Part shown: positions 31,353-40,164 of the stretch, in pieces | How the letters are laid out: the number at the start of each line of letters is the position of its first letter | How positions within the stretch are numbered: the stretch's first letter is position 1 | NCBI RefSeq assembly: GCF_014268935.2 | Contig: NZ_JABWRJ020000003.1 | Location: forward strand, 983,501-1,047,500 | Source: Pseudomonas peradeniyensis | GTDB lineage: Bacteria > Pseudomonadota > Gammaproteobacteria > Pseudomonadales > Pseudomonadaceae | Length of the DNA stretch: 64,000 nucleotides | Direction of reading: 5' to 3' | The notes under the pieces: model-generated | Told to the model about the DNA's origin: nothing | Databases searched by the model: none | The model's input: only the letters and a program-made list of their open reading frames with translations | Program-made: the position numbers and the translations under genes

Positions 31353-33526
31353 GCACACTGAGCTTGCCCCTGCGCTGGCTGCAGAGCCTGGAATGGCGCC
31401 GGGGTTTCTTCGCCTGGGCGCGCACCGACGGGGTCACCTGGGTCTACATCTTCAAGGTGCTGGCCGCCGCGTTCATCACCCTGTGGCTGGCCATGCGCCT
31501 GGAGCTGCCGCAGCCGCGCACGGCGATGATCACCGTGTTCATCGTCATGCAGCCGCAGAGTGGCCATGTGTTCGCCAAGAGCTTCTACCGGGTGCTGGGG
31601 ACGCTTGCCGGCTCGGCGATGATGGTCGCGCTGATGGCGATCTTCCCGCAGAACACCGAGCTGTTCCTGCCCAGCCTGGCGCTGTGGGTCGGGCTGTGCT
31701 CGGCGGGTGCCATGCGCTACCGCACCTTCCGCGCCTATGGCTTCGTGCTGGCCGGTTACACGGCGGCGATGATCGGCCTGCCGGTGCTGCAGCACCCCGA
31801 CCAGGCGTTCATGGCGGCGGTGTGGCGGGTGTTGGAGATCGCCCTGGGCATTCTCGTCTCGACTTTCGTCAGCGCCGCGATCCTGCCGCAGTCGGCCAGT
31901 GCCGCCATGCGCAACGCCCTGTACCAGCGCTTCGGCGTGTTCGCCGGGGTGGTGGTCGAGGCCCTGCGCGGCGACAGCCAGCGCGACCGCTTCGAGACCA
32001 GCAACGTGCGCTTCGTCGCCGAGGCGGTGGGCCTGGAGAGCCTGCGCAACGTCACCGCCTTCGAAGACCCGCACATGCGCCGGCGCTCGGGCCGCCTGGT
32101 GCGCATGAACAGCGAGTTCATGGCCATCACCACGCGCTTCAATGCCTTGCACCGGTTGCTGGAGCGCCTGCGCGCCCGTGGCCCGTTGCAGATCGTCGGC
32201 GCCATCGAGCCCGGCCTGGACACCCTGGCCGAGCTGCTGCAGCCCTATGTCGGTCGGGCTCTGACCGACGCCGATGCCTTGCGCCTGGCACTGGAGCTGG
32301 GCACCTACAAGGAAGGCCTACAGGCCCAGGTGCGCGGCTTGCGCGCCGAGTACCTGGAGACCAACCCCAGCGAGTCCGACCTGCTCGATTTCCACACCGC
32401 CTTCGAGCTGCTGTACCGCTTCGTCGACGAGATGTACAGCTACGCCGAGACCCACGCCTCGCTGGCCGTGCACAAGCATGAGCGCGAACAGTGGGACGAA
32501 CCCTACGTGGCCCAGACCAGCTGGCTGGTATCGTTGGCCGCCGGCGTGCGCGCCTCGGCGGTGCTGCTGTTGCTGGGCAGCTACTGGCTGCTCAGCGACT
32601 GGCCCAGCGGCGCCATGATGACCCTGATCGCCACCGTCACCGTGGGCCTGTCGGCGGCCTCGCCGAACCCCAAGCGCATGTCGTTCCAGATGGCCTGCGG
32701 CACGGCGATCGGCGCCTTCGTCGGGTTCTTCGAGACCTTCTTTGTGTTCCCCTGGATCGACGGTTTTCCGCTGTTGTGCATGGTGCTGGCGCCGGTGTTC
32801 GTGCTTGGCGCGTTCCTCGCCTCGCGCCCGGCCTATGCCGGTTACGGCCTGGGCCTGCTGGTGTTCTTCGCCATCGGTTCGGTGCCGAACAACCTGACCA
32901 TTTATGACCCCTACACCTTCATCAACGACTACATCGGCATGGTCATCGGCATGTTCGTCTGCGCTGCGGCCGGGGCGATCATCCTGCCGCCCAACAGCCG
33001 CTGGCTGTGGAGCCGCCTGGAGCAGGAGCTGCGCGAGCAGGTGCTGTTCGCCATCGGCGGGCGACTGCGCGGGTTGGGCTCGGCGTTCGAGAGCCGCACC
33101 CGCGACCTGCTGCACCAGGCCTATGGCCTGGCCGCCGGCAAGCCGCAGGTGCAGAGCGAACTGATGGGCTGGATGTTCACCGTGCTGGAGGTTGGCCACG
33201 CCATCATCGAGCTGCGCAAGGAGCAGGATCGTGCACCGGTCCACCCGGCCTACGCCGAGTCGCAGCCTTGGCGCCAGGCCATCCGTGTGATGGGCCGGGC
33301 CCTGGCGCGGCTATTCCTGCAGCCCAGCGCCAGCAACCATGAGCGCGCCCTGGTGGCGGTGGACCACGCCATCAGCCGCGTGCAGGCCACCGACGAACCC
33401 TTCGCCCGGCACTTCGACACCTCGGTGCTGCGCCGGGCGCAGAGCTACCTGCACTTCATCCGTTCCTCCCTGCTCGACCCACAGTCGCCGCTGGCACCGG
33501 CGAAAGGATTGCACCATGCCCCGTGA
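31349..33526 (+). CDS. FUSC-family aromatic-acid exporter (AaeB/fusaric acid type)
   Basis: A 725-residue inner-membrane protein of the FUSC family. Two hydrophobic blocks of about five or six helices each (about 25-170 and 385-540) are separated by a large cytoplasmic region, and a cytoplasmic tail ends the protein. The segment TVFIVMQPQSGHVFAKSFYRVLGTLAGSAM is characteristic. Relatives pump p-hydroxybenzoate (AaeB) or fusaric acid out of the cytosol with an HlyD-type partner. Overlapping start and stop codons with its neighbours show an operon. The actual substrate is inferred as an aromatic carboxylic acid. Confidence 0.9.
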   Translation: MSTLSLPLRWLQSLEWRRGFFAWARTDGVTWVYIFKVLAAAFITLWLAMRLELPQPRTAMITVFIVMQPQSGHVFAKSFYRVLGTLAGSAMMVALMAIFPQNTELFLPSLALWVGLCSAGAMRYRTFRAYGFVLAGYTAAMIGLPVLQHPDQAFMAAVWRVLEIALGILVSTFVSAAILPQSASAAMRNALYQRFGVFAGVVVEALRGDSQRDRFETSNVRFVAEAVGLESLRNVTAFEDPHMRRRSGRLVRMNSEFMAITTRFNALHRLLERLRARGPLQIVGAIEPGLDTLAELLQPYVGRALTDADALRLALELGTYKEGLQAQVRGLRAEYLETNPSESDLLDFHTAFELLYRFVDEMYSYAETHASLAVHKHEREQWDEPYVAQTSWLVSLAAGVRASAVLLLLGSYWLLSDWPSGAMMTLIATVTVGLSAASPNPKRMSFQMACGTAIGAFVGFFETFFVFPWIDGFPLLCMVLAPVFVLGAFLASRPAYAGYGLGLLVFFAIGSVPNNLTIYDPYTFINDYIGMVIGMFVCAAAGAIILPPNSRWLWSRLEQELREQVLFAIGGRLRGLGSAFESRTRDLLHQAYGLAAGKPQVQSELMGWMFTVLEVGHAIIELRKEQDRAPVHPAYAESQPWRQAIRVMGRALARLFLQPSASNHERALVAVDHAISRVQATDEPFARHFDTSVLRRAQSYLHFIRSSLLDPQSPLAPAKGLHHAP

Positions 33527-33716
33527 GATCGCCTTCCATGGCGTGTACATGCCCACCATGACCTTGATGTTCCTGTTCGCCCTGGGCCTGGCCTGGGGCC
33601 TGGACCGGTTCATCGCAAGCGTTGATGGCTATCGCTTCTTCTGGCACCCGGCGCTGCTGCGCCTGTCGCTGTTCGTCTGCCTGTTCGGCGCCCTGGCGCT
33701 GTCGCTCTACTGGTGA
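33516..33716 (+). CDS. DUF1656 small membrane protein (AaeX-like)
   Basis: A 66-residue protein with two hydrophobic helices (MPTMTLMFLFALGLAWGL and LRLSLFVCLFGALALSLYW). This is DUF1656, which regularly lies between FUSC and HlyD genes; E. coli AaeX is the model. Its role is unknown, probably accessory to the pump. The ATG overlaps the last 11 bases of the FUSC gene, and the HlyD gene begins 10 bp after its stop. Confidence 0.88.
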   Translation: MPREIAFHGVYMPTMTLMFLFALGLAWGLDRFIASVDGYRFFWHPALLRLSLFVCLFGALALSLYW

Positions 33717-33726
33717 GAATCCTGCA

Positions 33727-34587
33727 ATGAAAAAGTTCTTCAGCCTGATCGCCACCCTGCTGGTGCTGGCCGCTGCCGTGGCGATCGGCCGCCAGCTGTG
33801 GCTGCACTACATGACCACGCCGTGGACCCGCGACGGCCGGGTGCGCGCCGACATCATCAACGTCGCCGCCGATGTGCCGGGCTATGTGGTGGACGTGCCG
33901 GTCAAGGACAACCAGCGGGTGAAGAAGGGCGACGTACTGATCCGCATCGACCCCGAGCACTACCAGCTGGCGCTGGACCAGGCCAAGGCGCTGGTGGCCT
34001 CGCGCAAGGCCACCTGGGAGATGCGCAAGGTGAATGCCAAGCGCCGAGCCGACCTGGACAACCTGGTGATCTCGAAAGAGAACCGCGACGACGCCAGCAA
34101 CATCGCCGACTCGGCACTGGCCGACTACCAGCACGCCCAGGCCCAGCTGGCGGCCGCCGAGCTGAACCTCAAGCGCACGCAGATCGTCGCCACCGTCGAT
34201 GGCTACGTGACCAACCTGAACATCCACAAGGGCGACTATGCCCGCACTGGCGAGGCGGTGATGGCGGTGGTGGATGAGCAGTCGTTCTGGGTGTATGGCT
34301 TCTTCGAGGAGACCAAGCTGCCCCATGTGAAGGTGGGCGATGTGGCCGAGTTGCAGATGATGAGCGGCGAGCGGATCAAAGGGCATGTGGAGAGCATTGC
34401 CCGTGGCATCTACGACCGCGACAACCCGCAGAGCCGTGAGCTGATCGCCGATGTGAACCCGACCTTCAACTGGGTGCGCCTGGCGCAGCGGGTGCCGGTG
34501 CGGATCCATATCGATGAAGTGCCGGACGGGTTCCTGCTGGCGGCGGGGACGACCTGTACGGTGGTGGTTAAACCGAGCGAGGAATGA
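33727..34587 (+). CDS. HlyD-family periplasmic adaptor of the FUSC pump (AaeA-like)
   Basis: A 286-residue membrane fusion protein. An N-terminal TM anchor (FFSLIATLLVLAAAVAIG, about 3-21) is followed by a first lipoyl half-motif (VRADIINVAADVPGYVVDVPVKDNQRVKKGDVLIRID), a helical hairpin, and the second half-motif (TQIVATVDGYVTNLNIHKGDYARTGEAVMAVV). A beta-barrel domain ends in PDGFLLAAGTTCTVVV. It links the FUSC inner-membrane protein to the outer-membrane channel encoded at 29826. It is the last gene of the operon; a longer open frame from 33622 overlaps DUF1656 and is not used. Confidence 0.9.
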   Translation: MKKFFSLIATLLVLAAAVAIGRQLWLHYMTTPWTRDGRVRADIINVAADVPGYVVDVPVKDNQRVKKGDVLIRIDPEHYQLALDQAKALVASRKATWEMRKVNAKRRADLDNLVISKENRDDASNIADSALADYQHAQAQLAAAELNLKRTQIVATVDGYVTNLNIHKGDYARTGEAVMAVVDEQSFWVYGFFEETKLPHVKVGDVAELQMMSGERIKGHVESIARGIYDRDNPQSRELIADVNPTFNWVRLAQRVPVRIHIDEVPDGFLLAAGTTCTVVVKPSEE

Positions 34588-34631
34588 TCCGGTTCTTGCG
34601 CTGACGCCATTGATGGATTGGTGGGCAGGTG

Positions 34632-35129
34632 TCAGCGCTTTAGGGTGGCGTTGAATCGAGCTGTTGCCGCGGTCGCTTCCTGCAACAGCTGGTCCCAGTC
34701 ATCCGGAGGGTGTCCGCTGCCCAGCATGCGACGGAACACTCTGTAGGCATCGTCACTGCTTTCGTAAGCGCGCTTGCTGTCATCATCGTTCACCCACGCC
34801 AACACGATGATCTTGCTGGAGGCGTGATAGCGATAAAACAAGCGGTATTGCTGGAAGAACTTTGCACGAAACCAGTGCTTGTGTTCCGCGCCCAGTGTGC
34901 CGCCCATTCGATGGTCAGGGTTGCCAGGCGCCTGGGCAATGACGTCGAAGGCCAAGCGTCTGACGGCCTTCAATCGTTTTGCCGCATTTTTCTTTACGTA
35001 GCCGACCGGATCCTTCTTCTGAAGCACTTCGACTTCATCGATGAGTGCCTCCAGCTTGTCGAGAAAGAGGGGATGGGCGAACACGCTCCAGCCATGTACG
35101 CAAAGAGGTTTGCGCCTCGTTTCAGTCAT
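34632..35129 (-). CDS. yhaV: Type II toxin YhaV (RelE-superfamily mRNA interferase)
   Basis: A 165-residue YhaV-family toxin, a ribosome-associated endoribonuclease in E. coli. The family core is visible as HGWSVFAHPLFLDKLEAL, NAAKRLKAVRRLAFDVIAQAPGNPDHRMGGTLG, HWFRAKFFQQYRLFYRYHASSKIIVLAWVNDDDSKRAYES and DAYRVFRRML. The last two segments carry the basic and Tyr residues expected of the active site. The start overlaps the prlF stop by 4 bp, so synthesis is coupled to the antitoxin. It looks complete and undamaged. Confidence 0.92.
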   Translation of the reverse strand: MTETRRKPLCVHGWSVFAHPLFLDKLEALIDEVEVLQKKDPVGYVKKNAAKRLKAVRRLAFDVIAQAPGNPDHRMGGTLGAEHKHWFRAKFFQQYRLFYRYHASSKIIVLAWVNDDDSKRAYESSDDAYRVFRRMLGSGHPPDDWDQLLQEATAATARFNATLKR

Positions 35130-35452
35130 TCATCGTCCGCCGAGAGAGGTTGATCGAGATCGATTTCAACGTCGCCCACCAGTGCATCCAGGCGAGCGAC
35201 AAACTCTGCATCGACAACCTTCAATCGTTGCGGATTCGTGGCGATATCCCGGGCCAGGAAATCCAGGAACTGCCCCACGGCGGGGTCTTCCTCGGCTGTC
35301 TCTGCGCGGGTCAGTATTACCGCTCCGTCGGGGCGGATCGAGTAGTGAATCTTGTCACGCTTTTTCAGGCCCAATGCGCGGCGAACGGTTTCGGGGACCG
35401 TGGTCTGGTAGCGCTCGGTCAGGGTCGACTCGGCTTCGAAGGTAGTGGCCAT
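35126..35452 (-). CDS. prlF: Type II antitoxin PrlF (SohA; AbrB/SpoVT fold)
   Basis: A 108-residue antitoxin. The N-terminal swapped-hairpin DNA-binding domain (about 3-50) reads STLTERYQTTVPETVRRALGLKKRDKIHYSIRPDGAVILTRA, the AbrB-like pattern. The acidic C-terminus (FLARDIATNPQRLKVV, DVEIDLDQPLSADDE) should wrap the toxin. The Met of MATTFEAES was chosen because the upstream extension would cross the promoter region. It precedes yhaV in the same operon, and palindromes 33-76 bp upstream are likely its own operator. Confidence 0.9.
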   Translation of the reverse strand: MATTFEAESTLTERYQTTVPETVRRALGLKKRDKIHYSIRPDGAVILTRAETAEEDPAVGQFLDFLARDIATNPQRLKVVDAEFVARLDALVGDVEIDLDQPLSADDE

Positions 35453-35484
35453 GATCGTAGGTCCGCGAGGGGTAGTATCAAGCA

Positions 35485-35528
35485 AGGTAATGCGAGTGCA
35501 TTACCTGGTCAATGCAATTGCATTACCT
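35485..35528. promoter_or_regulatory. Operator palindromes of the prlF-yhaV operon
   Basis: A perfect inverted repeat AGGTAATGC-GAGT-GCATTACCT (35485-35506) is followed by the perfect 14-bp palindrome AATGCAATTGCATT (35511-35524), which runs into ACCT. Four GCATT-type half-sites are thus stacked upstream of prlF. PrlF with YhaV is known to autorepress; this is the expected site. Confidence 0.75.
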
Positions 35529-35561
35529 CGTGTGTACTGCCTGATCAACGGCTATTCGGGC

Positions 35562-36008
35562 TCAGGCAGCCCCGACCAGCACGGGCACCTGCACCCGGTC
35601 GATGACCTTGGCACTGATCGAGGGGTCCAGCAGCCTGCCTACCCGTGACAGGTGGCGGTGGCCGATGATGATCAGCTCGCATTCAAGCTCCCGGGCCTTG
35701 GTGGTGATCGCCTCCACCGGCTGGCCGGCGACCATGCAGCCCAGGCTGTCGAACCCGGCTTCGCGCAGGGTGCCCACGGCGCTGTTCACGGCGTGCTCGG
35801 CCAGTTGCTGTTCGTCGCAGGCGGCGGGGTATTCCTCCAGCTCTTCCTCGGTGTAGGCCGCACGGTGGTCGTGCACGGCAAAGGTAGAGTCGATGGCCAG
35901 CAGCACGTGCAGGGTGTGTTCGCCCGGGCGGCAGTAACGGCGGGCGAGGTCGAGCAGGGCGTGGCTGGCGGGGGAGGCGTCGATGGCGATCAGGACCGGG
36001 CGGGGCAT
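35562..36008 (-). CDS. Universal stress protein (UspA family)
   Basis: A 148-residue single-domain Usp protein, beginning RPVLIAIDASPASHALLDLARRY and ending VIDRVQVPVLVG, the beta1 and beta5 signatures. The ATP-binding motif G-2x-G-9x-G(S/T) is not intact: the corresponding segment reads IIIGHRHLSRVGRLLDPSISAKVI, with His where the second Gly should be. It may therefore belong to the non-nucleotide-binding UspA subgroup. It stands alone next to the toxin-antitoxin operon, and its ATG is followed upstream by a REP pair. Confidence 0.85.
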   Translation of the reverse strand: MPRPVLIAIDASPASHALLDLARRYCRPGEHTLHVLLAIDSTFAVHDHRAAYTEEELEEYPAACDEQQLAEHAVNSAVGTLREAGFDSLGCMVAGQPVEAITTKARELECELIIIGHRHLSRVGRLLDPSISAKVIDRVQVPVLVGAA

Positions 36009-36053
36009 GGGGGTTCCTTGCAGGGTGGTGACATTTGTAGAAACCTAATCTCC

Positions 36054-36121
36054 CATCGCGGGGCAAGCCAGCTCCCACGAACCTTGTGTGGCTGGCGTGG
36101 GAGCGGGCTTGCCCCGCGATC
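36054..36121. repeat. Inverted REP pair
   Basis: Two opposed GGGAGCGGGCTTGCCCCG-type REPs lie between the divergent universal stress protein and LysR genes. The left copy has a C-to-A change (AAGCCAGCTCCCAC), and the loop has a matching GTGGCTGGC segment. Confidence 0.8.
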
Positions 36122-36248
36122 GGGCCGGTACAGGCTGAAGCATTGACCGGCCGGGATAAATGGCCCCTCACGCACGGTGCCATTGCGCCTGACGCAATCC
36201 ACCAACCTGATACCATCGCGTTTCCCACAGCTGTCACGGAAAACGGCC

Positions 36249-37154
36249 ATGCAACTCCCGGACATGAACCTGCTCGTCGCCCTCGATGCCCTGCTTGATG
36301 AAGGCAGCGTGGTCGGCGCCGCCCAGCGCATGAACCTGAGCCCGGCGGCCATGAGCCGCACGCTGGGGCGCATCCGCGAGGCCATGGGCGACCCGATCCT
36401 GGTGCGCGCCGGCCGTGGCCTGGTGCCGACGCCACGGGCGCTGGCCCTGCGCGACCAGGTACGAGCGCTGGTAGAGCAGGCCGGTCTGGTGTTTCGCAGT
36501 GGCGACGAGGTCGACCTGCCGAACCTCGACCGGGCCTTCAATATCCGCACCAACGACCTGTTCATTGCCCTGTATGGCGCGCGCCTGCTGCACATGATGC
36601 TCGAGCAGGCGCCGAACACCGTGCTGCGCTTCGTTCCCGAGCACCAGGGCGACGATGACCTGGTGCTGCGCCACGGACAGATCGACCTGGTGGTCAGTTC
36701 GAGCATCGACATGGGGCCGGAGATCAAGGTGCAGAGCCTGTTCGACACCTGGTTCGTCGGGCTGGCGCGGGCCGACCACCCGATCTTCGACGCCGAGATC
36801 ACCCCGGAGCGCTTTGCCCGTTACCCGCAGATCAGCGTGTCGCGACGCGGACGGGCCAATGGGCCGATCGACGTGGAGCTGGGCGGCCATGGCGTGCAGC
36901 GCAGGGTGGCGCTGATCACGCCGAGTTTCCATTCGGCGATGTTCTCGTTGCCGGAGTCGGACCTGATCCTGCCGATGCCGGCGAACATCCTCGGCAGCGT
37001 GACCAAGTTCGGCCTGCCGCTGCGCTCGTTCGAGATTCCGGTGCCGCTGGAGAGGGTGCGGGTGATGCAGGCCTGGCATCCGCGTTTCGACAACGACCCG
37101 GCGCATCGCTGGTTGCGCCAGACCATGCGCGCCTGCTGCGCGGGGGAGCCTTGA
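36249..37154 (+). CDS. LysR-family transcriptional regulator
   Basis: A 301-residue LysR protein. Its HTH is DMNLLVALDALLDEGSVVGAAQRMNLSPAAMSRTLGRIREAMGDPILVRAGRGLVPTPRA, the NodD/LinR-like type with a PILVR(A/S)GR turn. The effector domain is at about 90-300. The ATG at 36249 is used; the open frame to 36177 lacks conserved residues. It lies 380 bp upstream of the EmrAB-type efflux operon in the same orientation, separated by a large REP pair. Control of that operon is possible but not shown. Confidence 0.85.
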   Translation: MQLPDMNLLVALDALLDEGSVVGAAQRMNLSPAAMSRTLGRIREAMGDPILVRAGRGLVPTPRALALRDQVRALVEQAGLVFRSGDEVDLPNLDRAFNIRTNDLFIALYGARLLHMMLEQAPNTVLRFVPEHQGDDDLVLRHGQIDLVVSSSIDMGPEIKVQSLFDTWFVGLARADHPIFDAEITPERFARYPQISVSRRGRANGPIDVELGGHGVQRRVALITPSFHSAMFSLPESDLILPMPANILGSVTKFGLPLRSFEIPVPLERVRVMQAWHPRFDNDPAHRWLRQTMRACCAGEP

Positions 37155-37207
37155 TATCAGCGGTGTTTGATGCGCGGGTGCGTTAACCCCAAGCCTTGCG
37201 CGATACC

Positions 37208-37352
37208 TGTGGGAGCGGCCTTGCCGAGGCGTCGGACCGGTCGGAAAGGGCTGCGCAGCGGCCCCAGGATTTCAGTGTTGAGCAAAGATCGCTGGGGCCG
37301 CTTTGCGGCCCTTTCCGACCGGTCCGACGCCTCGGCAAGGCCGCTCCCACAG
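37208..37352. repeat. Long inverted REP pair (GCGTCGGACCGGTCGG type)
   Basis: Two arms of about 60 bp (37208-37266 and 37293-37352) are near-perfect reverse complements, including GCCGAGGCGTCGGACCGG. This is the intact relative of the REP broken by the IS at 13702. It fills the middle of the 379-bp gap between the LysR gene and the DHA2 transporter gene. The rest of that gap (37353-37533) should hold the transporter promoter, but I see no clear box. Confidence 0.9.
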
Positions 37353-37533
37353 GGCCCCAGCAAGGCTCGAGTGCAACGGTGAACCGGTGGGAGAGGGCCC
37401 GAGAAGCAAGCGGCGCCGACTTTCATGGATTGCGTCTGACGCAACATAAACCTGCCAACAAGTCAGTTTTCGTCAGCATTCGACCTTCTTAGACTTCTCC
37501 CAGCCCTGAATTTGTTGCTGGAGATGTCTATCC

Positions 37534-39075
37534 ATGAGTTCCCTGACCGCGCCCTCCGCCGCGCTGGCCGCCGCCCCCGCTCCGGCCGCCCCCGCGCAGA
37601 CGGCGTTCGGCCTGAGGGTGGTGGTCGGGCTGTTCGGCGTGTTGCTGGCGGTGCTGTGCGCCGGGCTCAACGAGGCAGTGACCAAGATTTCCCTGAGCGA
37701 CATTCGTGGCGCCATGGGCATCGGCGCCGACGAAGGTGCCTGGCTGCTGGCGGTCTATGCCGCCGCCTCGGTCTCGGCCATGGCCTTCGCGCCCTGGCTG
37801 GCCACCACCTTCTCGTTGCGCCGCTTCACCATGAGCGCCGTCGGCGTGTTCGCCGTGCTCGGCCTGATCCAACCCTTCGCGCCCAACCTGCACAGCCTGA
37901 TGCTGCTGCGCGTGCTGCAGGGCTTCGCCTCGGGCGCCTTGCCACCGATGCTGATGAGCGTGGCGCTGCGTTTCCTGCCGCCGGGCATCAAGGTCTACGG
38001 CCTGGCCTGCTACGCCCTGACCGCCACCTTCGGGCCGAACCTCGGCACGCCGTTGGCGGGCCTGTGGACCGAATACGTCGGCTGGCAGTGGGCGTTCTGG
38101 CAGATCATCCTGCCCTCGCTGCTGGCGATCGCCTGCGTCGGCTGGGGCCTGCCCCAGGATCCGCTGCGCCTCGAGCGCTTCCGGCAACTGGACTGGCGCG
38201 GCGTGCTGCTCGGCCTGCCGGCGATCAGCTGCATCGTCCTCGGGCTGTCGCTGGGCGACCGCTGGGGCTGGTTCGACTCGCCGCTGATCTGCTGGCTGCT
38301 CGGCGGTGGCGTGTTGCTGCTGGTGCTGTTCATGTTCAACGAATGGTCCGAGCCGCTGCCGTTCTTCCAGTTGCGCATGCTCACGCGGCGCAACCTGAGC
38401 TTCGCCCTGGTGACCCTGGCCGGGGTGCTGATCGTGCTCTCGGGAGTGGGCAGCATTCCGTCCGCCTACCTGGCGCAGATCCAGGGCTACCGCCCGGCGC
38501 AGACCAGCCCGTTGATGATGCTGGTGGCCATGCCGCAGCTGATTGCCCTGCCGTTGACTGCGGCGCTGTGCAACATCCGCGCGGTGGACTGCCGCTGGGT
38601 GCTGGCGCTGGGCCTGGCCATGCTGGCGGTTTCGTGCGTGGGTGGCAGCCTGCTGACTTCGCAGTGGATCCGTGGCGACTTCTACCCGTTCTACCTGCTG
38701 CAGGTGTTCGGTCAGCCCATGGCGGTGCTGCCGCTGCTGATGCTGTCGACCAATGGCATGACCCCGCAGGAAGGCCCGTTCGCCTCCGCCTGGTTCAACA
38801 CGGTCAAGGGCCTGTCGGCGGTGATCGCCGGTGGCCTGCTCGACGCCCTGGGCACCGTGCGCCGGCATTTTCATTCCAACCACCTGGTCGACAGCCTGGG
38901 CAATGCGCCACTGATCGACGACAACGCCGCTGGCCTGGCCAAGCGCATCCATGAACAGGCCCTGGTGCTGACCTCGGCCGACCTGTACCTGGTGATGGCG
39001 GGCATCGCCGTCGCCCTGATCTGCCTGATCCCCTTCGTGCCTACCCGGATCTTCCCGCCGCGTGCGGTGGCCTGA
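37534..39075 (+). CDS. MFS transporter, DHA2 family (EmrB-like, 14 TM)
   Basis: A 513-residue inner-membrane drug:H+ antiporter. The hydrophobic pattern suggests 14 helices, starting with VVVGLFGVLLAVLCAGLNEAVTKISL. The MFS motif-C region reads LACYALTATFGPNLGTPLAGLWTEYVGWQWAFW, which fits DHA2 proteins. An Ala/Pro-rich N-terminal tail (about 25 residues) precedes TM1. It is the inner-membrane pump of a tripartite exporter with the HlyD protein and channel that follow. GGAG lies 11 bases before the ATG. The substrate is unknown. Confidence 0.9.
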   Translation: MSSLTAPSAALAAAPAPAAPAQTAFGLRVVVGLFGVLLAVLCAGLNEAVTKISLSDIRGAMGIGADEGAWLLAVYAAASVSAMAFAPWLATTFSLRRFTMSAVGVFAVLGLIQPFAPNLHSLMLLRVLQGFASGALPPMLMSVALRFLPPGIKVYGLACYALTATFGPNLGTPLAGLWTEYVGWQWAFWQIILPSLLAIACVGWGLPQDPLRLERFRQLDWRGVLLGLPAISCIVLGLSLGDRWGWFDSPLICWLLGGGVLLLVLFMFNEWSEPLPFFQLRMLTRRNLSFALVTLAGVLIVLSGVGSIPSAYLAQIQGYRPAQTSPLMMLVAMPQLIALPLTAALCNIRAVDCRWVLALGLAMLAVSCVGGSLLTSQWIRGDFYPFYLLQVFGQPMAVLPLLMLSTNGMTPQEGPFASAWFNTVKGLSAVIAGGLLDALGTVRRHFHSNHLVDSLGNAPLIDDNAAGLAKRIHEQALVLTSADLYLVMAGIAVALICLIPFVPTRIFPPRAVA

Positions 39076-39102
39076 ATCCGTGGATGAATCCGAGACCTTG
39101 AA

Positions 39103-40164
39103 ATGACCAACAACCGCAAGACAATCCTTATCGGCTCGGTGCTCGCCGTGGCCGTGCTGGCCGCCATCGTCGGCCCCTGGATGTTCGGCAGCGACCATCG
39201 CCAGAGCACCAACGACGCCTATGTGACCGCCGACTACACCGTGGTCGCGCCGAAGGTGGCGGGCTTCATCAAGGAGGTACTGGTGGAGGACAACCAGCAG
39301 GTGAAGGCCGGCCAGTTGTTGGCGACCATCGACCCGCGCGACTACCAGGCCGCCCTCGACGCGGCCCAGGCCCAGTTGCTGGTGGCCAGGGCGCAGAGCC
39401 TGGATGCCCGCGCCACCCTCGAGCGCCAGGCCTCGCTGATCGCCCAGGCCGAGGCCGCGGTGAAGGCGGCCCAGGCCGAGGCGGCGTTCGCCGATCACGA
39501 GGTGACCCGCTACAGCCGCCTGGCCGAGCAGGGCGCCGGCACCGTGCAGAATGCCCAGCAGGCGCGCAGTGGCGTCGACCAGGCCCGTGCCCGGCTGGCC
39601 AACACCCAGGCGGCGCTGGTGGCGACGCGCAAGCAGGTGGATATCCTCGGCGCCCAGGTGGCCAGTGCCGATGGCCAACTGAAACGGGCCGAGGCTGGCC
39701 TGGAGAAAGCCCGGCTGGACCTGTCCTATACCCGCATCACCGCGCCGGTGGATGGCATGGTCGGCGAGCGCGCCCTGCGCGTCGGCGCCTACGTAAATCC
39801 GGGCGCGCGGCTGTTGTCGGTGGTGCCGCTGGAGCGCGCCTACATCGTCGGCAACTTCCAGGAGACCCAGTTGACCCACGTGCAGCCGGGCCAGCCGGTG
39901 AGTATCAGCGTCGATACCTTCTCCGGCGAGAAACTCCACGGCCGCGTCGAGAGCATCGCCCCGGCCACGGGGGTGACCTTCGCTGCGGTGAAGCCGGACA
40001 ACGCCACCGGCAACTTCACCAAGGTGGTGCAGCGCATTCCGGTGAAGATCGTCTTCGATGACGGCCAGCCGTTGTTGGAGCGCCTGCGGGTGGGCATGTC
40101 GGTGGAGGCGGTCATCGACACCCAGGGTGACAAGCTGGCCGGTAAAGAGGTGACGGTGCGATGA
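39103..40164 (+). CDS. HlyD-family adaptor (EmrA-like)
   Basis: A 353-residue periplasmic adaptor. The TM anchor is at about 7-26 (ILIGSVLAVAVLAAIVGPWM). The first lipoyl motif is TVVAPKVAGFIKEVLVEDNQQVKAGQLLATIDPRDY. A long coiled coil (about 85-195) is rich in Ala, Gln and Arg and has an ARATLERQASLIAQAEAAVKAAQAEAAF pattern. The second lipoyl half is RITAPVDGMVGERALRVGAYVNPGARLLSVVPL. It sits 27 bp after the DHA2 gene, and its stop overlaps the start of the channel gene (ATGA). It connects pump and channel. Confidence 0.92.
   Translation: MTNNRKTILIGSVLAVAVLAAIVGPWMFGSDHRQSTNDAYVTADYTVVAPKVAGFIKEVLVEDNQQVKAGQLLATIDPRDYQAALDAAQAQLLVARAQSLDARATLERQASLIAQAEAAVKAAQAEAAFADHEVTRYSRLAEQGAGTVQNAQQARSGVDQARARLANTQAALVATRKQVDILGAQVASADGQLKRAEAGLEKARLDLSYTRITAPVDGMVGERALRVGAYVNPGARLLSVVPLERAYIVGNFQETQLTHVQPGQPVSISVDTFSGEKLHGRVESIAPATGVTFAAVKPDNATGNFTKVVQRIPVKIVFDDGQPLLERLRVGMSVEAVIDTQGDKLAGKEVTVR

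Noticed and set aside
37157..37492. Short frames of 70-98 codons around the large REP pair
   Set aside because: They are translations of the REP arms themselves on both strands, such as the RRRTGRKG and SDRSERAA segments.
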